The notes under the pieces: generated by a model
Told to the model about the DNA's origin: nothing
What the model saw: only the letters and a program-made list of their open reading frames with translations
The model's database searches: none
Shown: one piece after another, positions 41,507 to 49,909 of the stretch
How positions within the stretch are numbered: the stretch's first letter is position 1
Layout of the letters: each line of letters begins with the position of its first letter
DNA from: a virus
Virus record (IMG/VR): IMGVR_UViG_3300008108_005458
Span: 1 to 64,000 of that record
DNA: 64,000 nt
Direction: 5' to 3' (one strand)
Made by a program: the position numbers and the translations under genes

Positions 41507-41569
41507 ATGCATCGAAAAAAACAAAATAAAAATAATATAATCATGCGAATGAAAACCTCTTCCTTTTGA
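41507..41569 (+). CDS. Possible leader peptide of synthetase-like gene
   Basis: MHRKKQNKNNIIMRMKTSSF, 20 aa, rich in Asn and Lys codons. Its stop codon lies in the loop of a terminator hairpin (41553-41583) that precedes the synthetase-like gene by 22 nt. This is the geometry of translation-controlled attenuation, where ribosome stalling at scarce Asn- or Lys-tRNA would favour readthrough. Confidence 0.45.
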   Translation: MHRKKQNKNNIIMRMKTSSF

Positions 41570-41583
41570 AGAGGTTTTTTTTT
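41553..41583 (+). terminator. Terminator/attenuator hairpin
   Basis: AAAACCTCTTC/GAAGAGGTTTTTTTT upstream of the synthetase-like gene. No plus-strand gene precedes it closely, so it most likely controls the gene that follows. Confidence 0.7.
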
Positions 41584-41605
41584 GCCCTAAAAAAACAAAA
41601 AAGAA

Positions 41606-42424
41606 ATGAAAAACACAGAAACTTACCACGAGCTGGTACAAAAAATGAGAAGCTTCTTCATCCAAAGAGGATTTAAAGAAGTACCAACACAATCAAGATT
41701 ATCAATCCTTGCCGCATGCGAAAACCCACACTCAGTTAAAACGTTTGAGTACAGCGGAGAAATCTGGCCACTACCACAAACTGGACAAATGTGGCTTGAG
41801 CATGAACTATTAATGAACCCTGAATGGGAAGGTGTATTCTGCATCTCAACATCTTACAGAGAAGAAAAGAACCCAATCCCTGGTAGACACGAATTAATCT
41901 TCCCAATGTTCGAGTTTGAATCAAAAGGTACAATGGAAGACCTGATCAAATTGGAAGGTGACCTATTGGCTCATCTTGGATTCGGTGATTCAATGCATGA
42001 AGTACAATACGAAGACGTATGTGAAGAATACGGTGGGGTTCCAATTCTGGAAGATGAACACGAATCAAGAATGTGGAAAGAGAAAGGAAACATCGTTTCA
42101 CTTCAACACTTCCCAATCAGAACAAACCCGTTCTGGAATATGAAACATGATCAGAATGGTATCTTTAATAAAGTGGATGTAATTATGTATGGACAAGAAA
42201 CAATCGGCTCCGCAGAGAGAAGCTGTGACGTGGAAAAGATGAAAGAGATGTTCTACGCCATCGAAGATGGCGGTTACGCTAGGAAACTGTTCGAATTATT
42301 CGGCAAAGACCGTGTGGAAGCTGAACTTGAAGAGTTTTTAAAATTTAATTTCTTCCCAAGATTCGGTGGGGGGATCGGAATGACTAGATTAGCAAGGGCT
42401 TATGAATTAATGAAGGGGGGGTAA
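41606..42424 (+). CDS. Minimal class IIb aminoacyl-tRNA-synthetase-like protein
   Basis: 272 aa, the catalytic core only; the N-terminal OB-fold anticodon domain of Asn/Asp/Lys synthetases is absent. Motif 2: ISTSYREEKNPIPGRHELIF followed by PMFEFE (about 90-116). Motif 3: FGGGIGMTRLARA near the C-terminus. RHELIFPMFEFE is nearest to Asn/Asp-type enzymes. It may aminoacylate a tRNA, or act as an amidoligase or asparagine-synthetase-A-like enzyme, since such paralogues lack the anticodon domain. Codons end in C more often than in neighbours, suggesting high expression. A terminator follows. Confidence 0.8.
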   Translation: MKNTETYHELVQKMRSFFIQRGFKEVPTQSRLSILAACENPHSVKTFEYSGEIWPLPQTGQMWLEHELLMNPEWEGVFCISTSYREEKNPIPGRHELIFPMFEFESKGTMEDLIKLEGDLLAHLGFGDSMHEVQYEDVCEEYGGVPILEDEHESRMWKEKGNIVSLQHFPIRTNPFWNMKHDQNGIFNKVDVIMYGQETIGSAERSCDVEKMKEMFYAIEDGGYARKLFELFGKDRVEAELEEFLKFNFFPRFGGGIGMTRLARAYELMKGG

Positions 42425-42438
42425 TCACCCCCTTTTTA
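42415..42438 (+). terminator. Intrinsic terminator
   Basis: GGGGGG/CCCCC hairpin and T run overlapping the stop of the synthetase-like gene. Confidence 0.7.
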
Positions 42439-42532
42439 TTCTAATAAATCTCATATAAAAATATGATATTGCTCACTGGACGGGGTTTTTTTCACATTTT
42501 AAACATATTTACTTTTAAATAATAAAATTTTT

Positions 42533-43171
42533 ATGTACATTAACACACCTTACAAAATTGTCTACGATACCCAAAAGTATCCGTTTAAAGAAGTTGTCAA
42601 AGAAATCTTAGAGGTTGATAACTTGGAGAAAATCCATCAGCTTGAAAATTACGACTTATTATCAAGAGACAAAGACCAATCAACTGGATGGCATAAAGCC
42701 TATTATAATAAGTTCGAAGAAAAGTTTTACCCTTTATATGTTGAGTTCGTAAAACACCTTGCTGAGAAATTTGGTTACGATTCAATTATTTACCAAAAAA
42801 TTCCAACATTCCGTGCACACCTGGTAAATAATCTTGGTGTTGGTGAATGGCATAAGGACAAAACCTATAATCACGGTGTTGATGAAGTTAACTTTTGGAT
42901 GCCTTTTACGGATACTTATGACACAAACACCATTTGGTGTGAGAGTATTGAGGATCTTGGTGATTACAGATCATATGATGTTAAGTACGGTGAGATATTA
43001 GTTTTTAGCGGTGCCAACTTAATGCACGGTAATAAAATTAACACAACCGAAGATACACGTGTATCTGTTGATTTTCGTTTGGTTGACCCAGAAAAATTCG
43101 TTACTAACGATAAACAATCAATAAATGGTATAACCAGTTTTGTTGTTGGTGGGTACTTTGAAAAGATTTAA
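42533..43171 (+). CDS. 2OG-Fe(II) oxygenase-like protein
   Basis: 212 aa. Core: FRAHLVNNLGVGEWHKDKTY with H-x-D (about 108-110), VNFWMPFTDTYDTNTIWCES, GEILVFSGANLMHGNKINT with the distal His, and TRVSVDFRLVD with the 2-oxoglutarate-binding Arg. The arrangement resembles phytanoyl-CoA-hydroxylase and StrG-like oxygenases that act on small molecules or sugars. It differs clearly from the prolyl-hydroxylase-like enzyme at 13122. Substrate unknown; converges with the glycosyltransferase at 43215. Confidence 0.78.
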   Translation: MYINTPYKIVYDTQKYPFKEVVKEILEVDNLEKIHQLENYDLLSRDKDQSTGWHKAYYNKFEEKFYPLYVEFVKHLAEKFGYDSIIYQKIPTFRAHLVNNLGVGEWHKDKTYNHGVDEVNFWMPFTDTYDTNTIWCESIEDLGDYRSYDVKYGEILVFSGANLMHGNKINTTEDTRVSVDFRLVDPEKFVTNDKQSINGITSFVVGGYFEKI

Positions 43172-43189
43172 TTCGTAATTAAGATAAAC

Positions 43190-43217
43190 AAAAAAGGGGC
43201 CTAAGCCCCTTTTTTTA
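43190..43217. terminator. Bidirectional terminator
   Basis: AAAAAAGGGGC/GCCCCTTTTTTT between convergent genes. Confidence 0.85.
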
Positions 43218-44057
43218 TTTGATTCCCATCCTTTCTTTTAAAGCTGGGAGAAATTTATGTATCTCAAAATTATCAACATCATTGTACTGAGACTTAAATG
43301 ATTTTTCATTAGTGAATTCTCTGCCCCATGATTTGTAGGTATTAATTTTAACTTCGGTGTAATCCAAATCCCTGAACACATAATGATTAATAACCATATT
43401 ATCTAAAACCTGAAGATCGGTATGGTAAGCCTTTTCATTAATATTACTCGGGTTGTTGTTCGAATCAACATATAGATAATTTGGTTTTAATCTACAAAAA
43501 TGAACTGATGTTAATATATCAAAAGCATCTTTTCTCACAAGACACTTCACGTGTCTTTGATCATCCCATTTAGCGCCAGTATCTTTTATTTTTGATTTTG
43601 TTAACTTTTCAGTTATTAACTCACCATCATTTAGTCTGTAACCAGAGTTACCCATCATTCTCCAATTAACACCTATTTGACCAACATTTGAAGGGAAGGT
43701 ATTAATAACATTTTTTATGTTACCGTTATTAACTGGGTATAAAAACTCATCAACGTTTAAAAAAATAAACCAGTCGGTCACAGATTCTCGTATAAGTTTA
43801 TTAAAAAGTGGTATTGATGTGTTTACCAAAAGAACTTCATTATCAAATGAGTTTTTACCGTTATTGGTTTCAACGGATAGGTTAGTTAAATGTACAATAC
43901 CTGTGTCAATATATGGTTGTAAAACCTCAAGGTAATTATCTTCACTTAAATGATTAATTAAATAAAAATTATCAAAACCAATCATAAGGTGAAACTCAAT
44001 CCATTCTTTTAAAAACTTCGCCTCATCCCTAAATTGAGATACTATGGATACTTTCAT
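43215..44057 (-). CDS. Glycosyltransferase, GT92/GT2-like
   Basis: 280 aa. SQFRDEAKFLKEWIEFHLMI (7-26), GFDNFYLINHLSEDNYLEVL (27-46), WFIFLNVDEFLYPV (about 102-115) with the D-x-D-like metal site, and QIGVNWRMMGNSGYR match the Glyco_tranf_2_4/GT92 pattern. It would transfer a sugar from a nucleotide donor. Possible acceptors are the Thr/Ser-rich fibre repeats or host surface glycans; neither is shown. No membrane segment. Confidence 0.85.
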   Translation of the reverse strand: MKVSIVSQFRDEAKFLKEWIEFHLMIGFDNFYLINHLSEDNYLEVLQPYIDTGIVHLTNLSVETNNGKNSFDNEVLLVNTSIPLFNKLIRESVTDWFIFLNVDEFLYPVNNGNIKNVINTFPSNVGQIGVNWRMMGNSGYRLNDGELITEKLTKSKIKDTGAKWDDQRHVKCLVRKDAFDILTSVHFCRLKPNYLYVDSNNNPSNINEKAYHTDLQVLDNMVINHYVFRDLDYTEVKINTYKSWGREFTNEKSFKSQYNDVDNFEIHKFLPALKERMGIK

Positions 44058-44096
44058 TTAATAAGATTAGGAACTATTTTATTAAAATAAATGTTT

Positions 44097-44951
44097 TTAG
44101 AGTTTACACTCAACACTTGTTTTAATTATTTCGTATGTACTTTCGTTTAATGGTACTTCCACTGGGGAGTCTTTTTTGAGAATGCCGAGTATCTCATCAT
44201 AAGATTTGCAGATATCTTGTTCAAGTTCTTCAACAGATGGTTTATCTTTGAAACCACCGCTTGGGTAACCACCACCCATTTTAACTAAGTTTCCGTTAAC
44301 GTCAAATAAAATTCTATCACCAAGGGATACCAAACGGCCTTCCTTAAAATAACCAGCCATTAATTTACCTCTGTCAGATACAATACCGATCGTTTCGTTT
44401 GAATCAGCCTCTTCTAAACTAGCCCAGTTTTTTTTTACCTCATCTGGTGTAACTGGACCGATGTTGTTTTTTTCTCTGTAAGCTTGAGCTTTAACACCCT
44501 TTAAAATATTTTCAAGAATTTTGGCAACATCTTCGTAATCAAGATCTTTGTATTTCTCATCGATCAAATCATTTATCTCCATGTATAAATTACCGCTTCT
44601 GTTAGAAAGGTCTTCACCTAGTGGGCTTGGGTTGTAACCCATCTCACCGTTGGTGCTTTCGTTTTCAATCTTTTGTGCACCATATCTGATCCCTTTTAAA
44701 AAATCCTCAACACTATCAAACTTACCAGTCAATGTACTTTCTTCATACACGCTTATGCTACCATCAATGTTACCATATACTCTATGGCCAATCTCAAGAA
44801 CATAAGGTGCAATCTTATGTAAATCACCAACAACGCTTTCTAACTCGTGCATAATTGTTGTATCATAGTAAACACCACTGATGTTTCTACCTTCATTAAG
44901 TCCCATCATCTTGCGGATCTTAGCGATTTCGTTTAACATATTCTTTTCCAT
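44097..44951 (-). CDS. Putative packaged head protein, CTS type
   Basis: 284 aa. N-terminus MEKNMLNEIAKIRKMMGLNE then GRN. Mature part is mixed alpha/beta (TIMHELESVVGDLHKIAPYV, NIDGSISVYEESTLTGKFDS, DRGKLMAGYFKEGRLVSLG). No enzyme motif found. Preceded by a TATTTAT motif. Confidence 0.72.
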   Translation of the reverse strand: MEKNMLNEIAKIRKMMGLNEGRNISGVYYDTTIMHELESVVGDLHKIAPYVLEIGHRVYGNIDGSISVYEESTLTGKFDSVEDFLKGIRYGAQKIENESTNGEMGYNPSPLGEDLSNRSGNLYMEINDLIDEKYKDLDYEDVAKILENILKGVKAQAYREKNNIGPVTPDEVKKNWASLEEADSNETIGIVSDRGKLMAGYFKEGRLVSLGDRILFDVNGNLVKMGGGYPSGGFKDKPSVEELEQDICKSYDEILGILKKDSPVEVPLNESTYEIIKTSVECKL

Positions 44952-44969
44952 AATAAGAGGTTATTAATG

Positions 44970-44976
44970 ATAAATA
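44970..44976 (-). promoter_or_regulatory. Late-type TATTTAT motif
   Basis: Sense AGTATTTATCATT, 18 nt upstream of the ATG at 44951. Confidence 0.55.
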
Positions 44977-45001
44977 CTTGAAACTTTTTTAAAATTACAT
45001 A

Positions 45002-45008
45002 TATTTAT
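45002..45008 (+). promoter_or_regulatory. Late-type TATTTAT motif
   Basis: ATATATTTATTGA, 65 nt upstream of the ATG at 45074; longer leader than other sites. Confidence 0.4.
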
Positions 45009-45073
45009 TGAAGACCTTGTGATTGGGTTCCATGCGTACTGGATGCGTTTGAGTTGGAATTGATGCCAACGAT

Positions 45074-45949
45074 ATGGACACCAAATACAAAAAAAATATA
45101 AGGAAAATGTTATACACGTACATTAATACTGTACCTGCGCCCAGTGCGTTCATCACAGTAAACAAACAAAGACTCCGTCAAAACGGAAAGTTGGTCTACA
45201 TGAAAGACCAAACAGAGTTCGAGATCGAACTTTACAATCCCACAAAAGAAAAAATAATGGCAATGATTGAAATGAATGGCACACCCATTTCAGATTCAGG
45301 TATCATTCTAAAACCAGGTCAAAGGGTATTCCTCGAAAGGTTCCTGGATGACGAGAAGAAGTTTCTTTACGAAACTTATGTGGTAAACAATAATAAGGAA
45401 ACCAAAGAAGCGATCCAGAACAACGGAAAGGTTACGGTAAGATTCCACAAAGAATCAAAACCAAGGCCGAGAAGTTTAGCATACGGATCCGTCTTTAATG
45501 GTTCATCGGGTTTTGGTTGGAGTGAGATTATTTACACAGACTACAAATACAACAACCCAATAACATATAACACAACTGACTTTAAAGGTATCAACAACAC
45601 CTTCTTCACAAACAGTTTTGCTAATACAGAAATTAGCAACAGCATGAGAAAGACGGAAACTGGTTCAGTTGAACAAGGAAGCCAAAGCAACCAGGAGTTA
45701 AAATCAACCAACGGAAACTTTGAATGGTTTTACACATGGACGGATGAATGGCAAATAATGCCACACAGCCAACAACCAGTTCAAGCGAAGGATTTGATTG
45801 ACAGGTGTGTTAAATGTAAGACCAAATTAAAATCAAGCCATAAATTCTGTCCAGAATGCGGTGAAAAGAATTTGAGTAAACAAGATCCAGATGAATTCTT
45901 ACAGTCACTGACAAAGGAACAATTAATTGAATTGTTAAAAGCAAAATAA
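45074..45949 (+). CDS. Zinc-ribbon virion-type protein
   Basis: 291 aa. A beta-sandwich-like N-terminal domain (about 15-115: FEIELYNPTKEKIMAMIEMN, PGQRVFLERFLDDEKKF), a Tyr/Asn/Ser-rich middle, and a C-terminal zinc ribbon with CVKCKTKLK and FCPECGEKN (about 250-275), then a helical tail. Similar proteins occur in T4-like aquatic phages; function not established. Codons are C-rich at third positions, like the synthetase-like gene, suggesting high expression. Confidence 0.72.
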   Translation: MDTKYKKNIRKMLYTYINTVPAPSAFITVNKQRLRQNGKLVYMKDQTEFEIELYNPTKEKIMAMIEMNGTPISDSGIILKPGQRVFLERFLDDEKKFLYETYVVNNNKETKEAIQNNGKVTVRFHKESKPRPRSLAYGSVFNGSSGFGWSEIIYTDYKYNNPITYNTTDFKGINNTFFTNSFANTEISNSMRKTETGSVEQGSQSNQELKSTNGNFEWFYTWTDEWQIMPHSQQPVQAKDLIDRCVKCKTKLKSSHKFCPECGEKNLSKQDPDEFLQSLTKEQLIELLKAK

Positions 45950-45970
45950 AATAATCTTCACAAGGTCACT

Positions 45971-45997
45971 AAATCCCGCCAAAAGCGGGATTTTTTA
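45971..45997 (+). terminator. Intrinsic terminator
   Basis: AAATCCCGC/GCGGGATTTTTT hairpin. Confidence 0.85.
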
Positions 45998-46036
45998 TTA
46001 GTTTTGGCGATATATATAAGAAAAAGCCCCTAAAAT

Positions 46037-46222
46037 ATGACAAATGAAGAGATTACAGAGGAAATTTACCACGAAGCCTTCACTGAAGGATTCATTGATG
46101 AATTGAGACAAAAAATTGATGAATTTAAGTTTTCAAAGGATCATCATAAACTTCCGCACCATGAAATGGTGTATAAAGCCTATTTTTTAGTGAAATCTGG
46201 TGAAATAAATGGGAAATCTTAA
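46037..46222 (+). CDS. Small acidic protein, 61 aa
   Basis: MTNEEITEEIYHEAFTEGF then helical sequence with His cluster (KDHHKLPHHEMVYKAYFLVK). Not recognised. It lies 14 nt upstream of the GNAT gene and is probably read through into the TATTTAT-driven group. Confidence 0.55.
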   Translation: MTNEEITEEIYHEAFTEGFIDELRQKIDEFKFSKDHHKLPHHEMVYKAYFLVKSGEINGKS

Positions 46223-46223
46223 G

Positions 46224-46230
46224 TATTTAT
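46224..46230 (+). promoter_or_regulatory. Late-type TATTTAT motif
   Basis: AGTATTTATAAGAA, 6 nt upstream of the ATG at 46237. Confidence 0.5.
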
Positions 46231-46236
46231 AAGAAC

Positions 46237-46617
46237 ATGAACGTTTTTGACCAATTAGGAGCCAGACATCCAGATGTTAGATATGAACTTTACCCAACAA
46301 TTAAGGGTAATGAGAAGCGTGTATATCTCACAGGATTCATGGTACCTTATACAATGAGGGGGAAGGGTCTTGGAACGGAATTTATGGAAGATCTTATTAA
46401 GGTTGCCGATGAAAATGGGTTTAAGATAACTCTAACACCATCAAGCAGCTACGGTGGGAATGTAACAAGGTTAAAACAGTTCTATAAAGGGTTCGGATTT
46501 GTTGAAAACAAAGGGCAAAACAGAGACTTCTCACACAGAGAAGATATGTACAGAAATCCACAGGGGTTAAACGAAAATTTGAAAAGATTAAAAGAAATAA
46601 TAGATTCAAATTTTTAA
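46237..46617 (+). CDS. GNAT acetyltransferase with C-terminal packaging tag
   Basis: 126 aa. GNAT core: a strand FMVPYTMRGKGLGTEFM with the acetyl-CoA-binding R-G-K-G-L-G (about 41-46), ITLTPSSSYGG, and LKQFYKGFGFVENKG. It should acetylate a protein or small molecule. The last 18 residues, GLNENLKRLKEIIDSN, repeat the L-N-E plus amphipathic-helix pattern found at the N-termini of the other head-targeted proteins. This suggests packaging and injection with DNA. Confidence 0.78.
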   Translation: MNVFDQLGARHPDVRYELYPTIKGNEKRVYLTGFMVPYTMRGKGLGTEFMEDLIKVADENGFKITLTPSSSYGGNVTRLKQFYKGFGFVENKGQNRDFSHREDMYRNPQGLNENLKRLKEIIDSNF

Positions 46618-46628
46618 AGAAAAAATTA

Positions 46629-46635
46629 TATTTAT
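46629..46635 (+). promoter_or_regulatory. Late-type TATTTAT motif
   Basis: TTATATTTATATT, 6 nt upstream of the ATG at 46642. Confidence 0.5.
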
Positions 46636-46641
46636 ATTAGT

Positions 46642-47094
46642 ATGGGAATCGAATTAAAAAAGAAAAAACAACTCATAGAGAGATTAAACAGAAGATTGCT
46701 TTCTGAATCTGAAATGGCTTGCCCAAGGGCGACTCAGGATCTTGAGTTGAATACCAGAAATAGAAATAAATCAATAGAGGCAGAATATATCCAATACGGC
46801 CCATTGAATTTAAATGACGAGGAGTATTGGGAAAGATATGCCAAAAAATGGAAGACTGAACCAGAGGTTGCAAAGAAATCCAATTGCGGTAATTGCGTTG
46901 CTTTCGATATCTCCCCAAGAATGGACGAGTGTATGCCAGGTGAAGTTTCCGATGAAGAAGGTAGATTGGGTTATTGCTGGATGCACCATTTTAAATGTCA
47001 CTCAGCTCGCACCTGTTACACCTGGGCGGCTGGTGGTCCGATAACCGATGATAAGGTATCATATGATTGGCAACAAAAAAACCAAAACGATTAA
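46642..47094 (+). CDS. Cys-rich, probably metal-binding protein
   Basis: 150 aa. A basic amphipathic N-terminus (MGIELKKKKQLIERLNRRL, then LSESEM with an L-x-E site) may be a diverged packaging peptide. The C-terminal half has CGNCVAFDIS, DECMPG, YCWMHHFKCHSARTCYTW: eight Cys and two His suited to zinc or an Fe-S cluster. Similar Cys-rich proteins are found in T4-like phages with no assigned role. One base separates it from the next gene. Confidence 0.7.
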   Translation: MGIELKKKKQLIERLNRRLLSESEMACPRATQDLELNTRNRNKSIEAEYIQYGPLNLNDEEYWERYAKKWKTEPEVAKKSNCGNCVAFDISPRMDECMPGEVSDEEGRLGYCWMHHFKCHSARTCYTWAAGGPITDDKVSYDWQQKNQND

Positions 47095-47095
47095 G

Positions 47096-48418
47096 ATGGA
47101 ACAAAAAGATTTAAATAGACTTGTGGAAGTAATGGGCTTGATCAATGATGATCTTGTTGTTGAGTCTTTTGACGTTATTAACGAGGAGAAAAAGAAAGCG
47201 GACCGTTGTCTTAGAATAGCGAGAAGAAAATACGACAAACCATCAGCATACAGATCTGGTGCCATTGTTCAGTGCAGAAGAGGAAAGATCTGGAAGGATC
47301 TTAAGGAAGAAGATATTAATGACGCACCAGAAGATGTAAAGGAACTCATATACAAAGCGCATGACGCAATCACAAGAAGAAAGGGTAAGGACTACGCTCC
47401 AGACGTTCACGAATTGCAAGCATGGGTGGATGAGTATTTGGATGGACAACAAAATGAAGCCCATTCGGACGCAAAATTTCAATTTTCAAAGGATTTAGCT
47501 GATGACCCAGAATACGCTGAATTTAAAAAGAATTCAATGTATAAGGATGAAATTGGTCAAGAAAGAACTTACGGGACACCAAATGCGGTAGGTAGGGATA
47601 GCTTTATACAGAAAAAGAAGTGGGGTAGAGTTGGCGTTGATGACTACGATCCAGATTTTGACGATGATATTGATGAAGCAAAGAAGACCGATTTCTCAAA
47701 GGAAAAGAAAAGCGGACTTCACGGATGGTTTTCAAGAAGAGGTGGTGGTGGAAGCAAAGGATGGGTTGATTGCAACACATGCAGAAACACGGACGGTAAA
47801 AAGAAATGCAAAGCATGTGGAAGACAAGCTGGTGAAAAAAGATCAAAGTATCCTTCATGCAGGCCAACACCAGCATCTTGTGGAACACCAGGAAAAGGAA
47901 AGAAATGGGGAAAGACAAAAGAAGAGTCTTACAACATGATGAATGAAGCGGAACAAAAGGAAAAGAAAAGAATTGCATTGTTGTTCATTGTGATCGACAA
48001 TAAAGTATTATTATTCAAAAGAAGCCCAGAGGAAACAACGAATCCAGGGAAATACGGAATGCTTGGTGGACACATTGAAAAAGGTGAATCACCAGAAGCA
48101 GCATTAAAAAGAGAAATTAAAGAAGAAGCTGGGGTTGAATTAAAATCGTTCAAAAAATTAAAAACATATGAATTGGATGATGTACAATTAAACGTGTTCT
48201 ACACAAACGAATTTGACACAGAGAGTATTAGATTAGATAAGAAAGAACACACAGGTAAGAAATTCTTCACATTGGAGCAACTTGATGAAATGTCTCCAGA
48301 AGAATGCATAGACACAAACAAAGGAATCGCCAGAGATTACAACAAGAAGGCGAAAGAGGATATGCAACTTAATGAGAGTGTACATAGAATGAAATCCATC
48401 ATAAGTTATGCCATATAG
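47096..48418 (+). CDS. Cys-rich domain plus Nudix hydrolase, with C-terminal packaging tag
   Basis: 440 aa from the ATG at 47096 (MEQKDLNRLVEVMGL). Residues 30-130: helical, Arg-rich. About 185-285: KKSGLHGWFSRRGGGGSKGW, then DCNTC, CKACG, CRPTPASCG, a Cys-rich domain known from phages. About 300-420: Nudix fold with GGHIEKGESPEAALKREIKE and EEAG, the full GX5EX7REUXEE box. The C-terminus MQLNESVHRMKSIISYAI repeats the LNE-helix tag. Nudix enzymes cleave nucleoside diphosphates linked to X, such as ADP-ribose or NAD. It ends in TAG. Confidence 0.82.
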   Translation: MEQKDLNRLVEVMGLINDDLVVESFDVINEEKKKADRCLRIARRKYDKPSAYRSGAIVQCRRGKIWKDLKEEDINDAPEDVKELIYKAHDAITRRKGKDYAPDVHELQAWVDEYLDGQQNEAHSDAKFQFSKDLADDPEYAEFKKNSMYKDEIGQERTYGTPNAVGRDSFIQKKKWGRVGVDDYDPDFDDDIDEAKKTDFSKEKKSGLHGWFSRRGGGGSKGWVDCNTCRNTDGKKKCKACGRQAGEKRSKYPSCRPTPASCGTPGKGKKWGKTKEESYNMMNEAEQKEKKRIALLFIVIDNKVLLFKRSPEETTNPGKYGMLGGHIEKGESPEAALKREIKEEAGVELKSFKKLKTYELDDVQLNVFYTNEFDTESIRLDKKEHTGKKFFTLEQLDEMSPEECIDTNKGIARDYNKKAKEDMQLNESVHRMKSIISYAI

Positions 48419-49904
48419 TTTAAAATCCATAGGAGATGCAAATCTCCCAATCACCCTGGTGTCCGCAACATACACCGCACTGGACACCGACTACATTATA
48501 AATGCAACATCTGGAACGTTTAATATTACCTTACCCACAGCGGTTGGTATAACAAATAAACTTTATATTATAAAGAATAGCGGGACGGGTGTTGTTACCA
48601 TTGTAACAACAGGTAGCCAAACGATTGATGGAAGTTCGGCATCAATAAACCTTACGCAAAACACAAGCATATCTATCCAAAGTGATGGATCAAACTGGAT
48701 TATTACCACAGCTTCTGCAACAGGCAATCCAACGGAGATACAATACAACAAAAACGGATCTTTCGCCTCTTCATCTAACTTAACTTATGATGATAGCACC
48801 AACACCTTTTTATCTAATGGGATTAGTGCGCTACGTAGAAAAGTGGAGATCGGCATAAACGCTGATTGGGTATTCGTAAGCAGAGCGGATGATTTGCCCG
48901 CAGCAGTTGGTGGTGTTATCACTTTGCTTGATAACATAACTTATATGTTTGTGTGTGTGGTGGACCTTCAGGGTGATCGTTTAGTGTGTGGAGACAACAC
49001 AACACTTTTGGGCGGCTCCTCGGAAAACTGTAGGATATTATCAACTGGTTTAACTGGTCAAGCTATGATATCATCAGTATACTCCTTACCGATCAGGAAT
49101 TTAACAATTGAAGCGGACGTGGCTTTAAACTTAGCTGGTAATGTTACAACATCTGCAATAGACTGGTTTGGTGTTAACTTTACCAACTGCAATACAATAG
49201 GCGTAATAAGAGATTACGCAAACGTTATCATGACGGACTGCGCTTTCTTGGAAAGCGCTTCATTAACCTTTGATGGAACCATCGGAACGGTTGGATTCGC
49301 CCAATGTTTATTTAATGGAACCACTGGTAATACCATATTTATTTTACCACCAAGTTTAACCATTTCCAGAAGATTTAGAATTATTTACAGTTCATTTGTG
49401 GTTTTATCAGGTGAAACGGGAATCAACGTATCAACCACAGCAACCATACCAGCGGATGCTTATATTTTAACATATTGCAATTTTTCGGGTGGTGGCACAT
49501 ATTTGGCTGGTCACGATCATACCTCAAACAAAGCTTTATTTATTAATAATGTTGGTATAACTAACTCAAGTAACGTTGGTCATTATTATATGCAGAACAA
49601 TGCCACTGCAACTACGGGTATAGTTCAAAACACTTATCTGAAAGCTGCTGGGACAACTGTTGTTGGGGCTGGTAACTCCCCGAAATGGACTACCGCAACT
49701 ACTAATAGATTAACTTATGCGGGTAGTATAACAACTGAATTTATAATTACTGTGGTTGGAGGTACACCAATGCCATTTGCAACACAAGACGTTATCCAAG
49801 TCGCCACTGGTGACTTTTTTGAGATATGGGTAACTAACGAGACAGGTACTCAAGCGATAACGTTAACAGATTTAAATGTGATTATACAGAAAGTTACTGG
49901 ATAA
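48408..49904 (+). CDS. Tailspike-like beta-helix protein
   Basis: 498 aa. N-terminal domain (about 1-110) has ALDTDYIINATSGTFNITLP and TIDGSSASINLTQNTSISIQ, common in phage tail-fibre heads. Residues 150-400 show short turns of a parallel beta-helix (NLTIEADVALNLAGNVTTSA, TDCAFLESASLTFDG, YCNFSGGGTYLAG). The C-terminal 100 residues may trimerise. Possible glycan-binding or lyase spike. The start overlaps the Nudix gene end by 11 nt. Confidence 0.75.
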   Translation: MPYSLKSIGDANLPITLVSATYTALDTDYIINATSGTFNITLPTAVGITNKLYIIKNSGTGVVTIVTTGSQTIDGSSASINLTQNTSISIQSDGSNWIITTASATGNPTEIQYNKNGSFASSSNLTYDDSTNTFLSNGISALRRKVEIGINADWVFVSRADDLPAAVGGVITLLDNITYMFVCVVDLQGDRLVCGDNTTLLGGSSENCRILSTGLTGQAMISSVYSLPIRNLTIEADVALNLAGNVTTSAIDWFGVNFTNCNTIGVIRDYANVIMTDCAFLESASLTFDGTIGTVGFAQCLFNGTTGNTIFILPPSLTISRRFRIIYSSFVVLSGETGINVSTTATIPADAYILTYCNFSGGGTYLAGHDHTSNKALFINNVGITNSSNVGHYYMQNNATATTGIVQNTYLKAAGTTVVGAGNSPKWTTATTNRLTYAGSITTEFIITVVGGTPMPFATQDVIQVATGDFFEIWVTNETGTQAITLTDLNVIIQKVTG

Positions 49905-49909
49905 ATGAT

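Noticed and set aside
47604-47978. 124-aa minus-strand ORF inside the Nudix fusion gene
   Set aside because: Shadow of the Cys-rich domain; codon composition random.
16553-48418. Whole-genome recoding of TAG to sense
   Set aside because: TAG ends the genes at 16175, 47096 and 51225 where the products already have complete domains, so TAG still works as a stop.
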